In this document: positions 4,826-5,721 of the stretch, in pieces
How positions within the stretch are numbered: position 1 is the stretch's first letter
Layout of the letters: every line of letters begins with the position of its first letter
Origin: Actinomycetota bacterium
Lineage (GTDB): Bacteria > Actinomycetota > Acidimicrobiia > IMCC26256 > JACDBD01
Assembly (NCBI GenBank): GCA_013695115.1
Contig: JACDBD010000451.1
Location: 1 to 5,721 of the forward strand
Length of the DNA: 5,721 nt
Reading direction: 5' to 3'
Made by a program: the position numbers and the translations under genes
Notes under the pieces: model-generated
Database searches by the model: none
Seen by the model: the letters and a program-made list of their open reading frames with translations, nothing else
What the model was told of the DNA's origin: nothing

Positions 4826-4897
4826 CTCGGGGGGGAGGACTCGAACCCCCAACGACAGGACCAGAACCTGTTGTGTTACCGATTACACCACCCCCGA
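4826..4897 (-). tRNA. tRNA-Gln (anticodon CTG)
   Basis: A 72-nt cloverleaf. The acceptor stem pairs TCGGGGG with CCCCCGA, the D-stem is GTGT/ACAC, and the anticodon stem pairs ACAGG with CCTGT around the loop TTCTGGT (CTG, reading CAG). The T-arm pairs GGGGG with CCTCC around TTCGAGT. The discriminator is G and CCA is not encoded. Its first 15 nt overlap the end of the ydcF-like coding region. tRNA-Glu follows 49 nt downstream. Confidence 0.95.
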
Positions 4898-5563
4898 AGG
4901 TCCGCCCAGGATACCCAGTCCGGGGACGAGCTTTCCGACCCGGTCGCCGTGTCGAGCGAGGCGGCCGAAGCCGAAGATCCGACCTGCGCCGACCCGCAGC
5001 GTCTCGGTGAAGAAGCGCCACCACTCGCTCGCGCCCGTGATCGGGCTCGTGCGGGTCGGCGACGTGACGGCATCCAGGCCGAGTTCGTCGGCGATCGACT
5101 CGATGCGCAGCGAGTGGAACGGATCGGACACCAGAACGACCCGCGTCATGCCCCGCTCCTCGAGAAAGTTGGCGGTGGCCGAGAGCGATTCCCACGACGA
5201 ATGACTGGTCGTCTCCCTCAGGATGGCCGAATCGGGCACGCCCTTCGAGACGAGGTAGTCGGCGCCGGCGGTCGCCTCCGTGAACCGGTCGCCCTCCTGT
5301 TTTCCCCCCGTGACGACGATCGTGGGGGCGATTTCGTCCTCGTAGAGGTCGGCGGCGTGGTCGAGTCGGGCCCGGAACACCGCCGACGGCCGCCCGTCGA
5401 ATTGCGCCGCCCCGAGCACGACGATCGCCTGCGACGGGCGGGCGTCGTCGCTGCGGGCTGCCCGCCACACCTGGACGAACGTGACCGTGAAGTAGAGAAA
5501 ACCTGCTGCAACCAGCACCAACGCGACCCGGAACACGACCCGCCAGCTCAGGTAACGCAGCAT
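4883..5563 (-). CDS. YdcF/DUF218 family membrane-anchored protein
   Basis: A 226-aa protein. One N-terminal hydrophobic segment (about residues 9-33), flanked by Arg, should anchor it in the membrane. The DUF218/YdcF domain follows: AIVVLGAAQFDGRPS (46-60), the RARLDHAADLY segment, IVVTGGKQEGD (82-92) with FTEA, a KGVPDSAIL block, and VVLVSDPFHSLR (142-153) with the conserved His150. The biochemical role of the family is poorly defined. Some members are called ElyC or SanA-like envelope-integrity proteins, and E. coli YdcF was reported to bind S-adenosylmethionine. The ATG shares one base with the gltX stop (TGATG), so translation is probably coupled. The TAA (4885-4883) lies inside tRNA-Gln, and the final residues SGVV are encoded by tRNA acceptor and D-arm bases. 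A shorter natural end cannot be excluded, but no earlier stop exists. Confidence 0.85.
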   Translation of the reverse strand: MLRYLSWRVVFRVALVLVAAGFLYFTVTFVQVWRAARSDDARPSQAIVVLGAAQFDGRPSAVFRARLDHAADLYEDEIAPTIVVTGGKQEGDRFTEATAGADYLVSKGVPDSAILRETTSHSSWESLSATANFLEERGMTRVVLVSDPFHSLRIESIADELGLDAVTSPTRTSPITGASEWWRFFTETLRVGAGRIFGFGRLARHGDRVGKLVPGLGILGGPSGVV

Positions 5564-5721
5564 CAGGAGTCGGCGAGGCGCTTCCGGGCGGCGCGCAGAC
5601 GCCCGAGCGCGCGTTCGCGGCCGAGCAACTGGATCGAGTCGAAGAGCGGCAGACCGGCGTGCCGCCCCTCGACCGCGGCGTAGAGCGCGGGCATCGCCTT
5701 GCGGGGCTTGACACCGAGACG
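5563..5721 (-). CDS. gltX: Glutamyl-tRNA synthetase, C-terminal end (runs off the right edge)
   Basis: The last 52 codons are present, from RLGVKPRKAMPALYAAVEG to the TGA at 5565-5563. The segment KPRKAM, then AAVEGRHAGLPLFDSIQLLGRERALGRL, matches the end of the anticodon-binding domain of bacterial GluRS, whose hallmark is VTG-x-PLF-x-S-x-x-LLG-x-E. The enzyme charges tRNA-Glu in the cytoplasm. In bacteria without GlnRS the same enzyme also loads glutamate on tRNA-Gln, which GatCAB then amidates. Whether this one is non-discriminating cannot be seen here. The downstream tRNA-Gln and tRNA-Glu on the same strand strongly support the identification. The catalytic domain with HIGH and KMSKS lies outside the window. 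Confidence 0.88.
   Translation of the reverse strand, partial: RLGVKPRKAMPALYAAVEGRHAGLPLFDSIQLLGRERALGRLRAARKRLADS

Noticed and set aside
4671..4897. tRNA-associated integration (attachment) site
   Set aside because: No duplicated tRNA 3' end, integrase or composition change is visible next to either tRNA.
4800..5714. Long minus-strand frame overlapping gltX, ydcF and tRNA-Gln
   Set aside because: It is a shifted frame of recognised genes, passes through the tRNA and has low-complexity Arg/Pro/Gly content.

Overview
The window is high-GC DNA with dense, overlapping genes and GTG starts, typical of Actinomycetota. An F420 guanylyltransferase (cofC/fbiD), an HU protein beside a lysine/arginine/alanine/proline-rich tail protein, a PIG-L deacetylase and gltX with Gln/Glu tRNAs all fit that phylum. 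A deep lineage such as Acidimicrobiia is plausible, but this is inference from gene content. From memory, the gene set (gpsA, cofC/fbiD, hup, gltX, tRNA-Gln/Glu) resembles the Mycobacterium tuberculosis hupB neighbourhood.

Layout. (1) 1-863, minus strand: a PlsC-type acyltransferase overlaps by 4 bp the start of gpsA, which runs off the left edge; the pair belongs to phospholipid synthesis. (2) 864-884: a 21-bp divergent gap with two overlapping -10-like hexamers. (3) 885-3356, plus strand: a tightly packed operon of metallophosphoesterase, a small ABM-like alpha/beta protein, CofC/FbiD and a PIG-L deacetylase, joined by a 5-nt gap and two 4-bp overlaps. (4) 3357-3527: an intergenic stretch that can fold into a three-way junction, followed by a perfect 12-bp terminator hairpin. 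(5) 3528-4244, minus strand: HU, then a highly basic repeat protein in the same frame after one amber stop. Together they look like a mycobacterial HupB divided in two. (6) 4245-4408: a divergent regulatory gap with a long hairpin. (7) 4409-4639, plus strand: a 76-aa protein I do not recognise. (8) 4671-5721, minus strand: 3' end of gltX, a YdcF/DUF218 membrane-anchored protein, tRNA-Gln(CTG), tRNA-Glu(CTC) and a strong terminator, apparently one transcription unit.

How the genes fit together. The right-hand unit places a glutamyl-tRNA synthetase in line with its cognate tRNA-Glu and with tRNA-Gln, which a non-discriminating GluRS also charges where GlnRS is absent. The stop codon of ydcF lies inside tRNA-Gln, so RNase P maturation of the tRNA would cut the message exactly at a codon boundary before the stop. 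The most notable points are this overlap, the HU/amber/basic-tail arrangement, and the unexplained folded intergenic element at 3395-3464.
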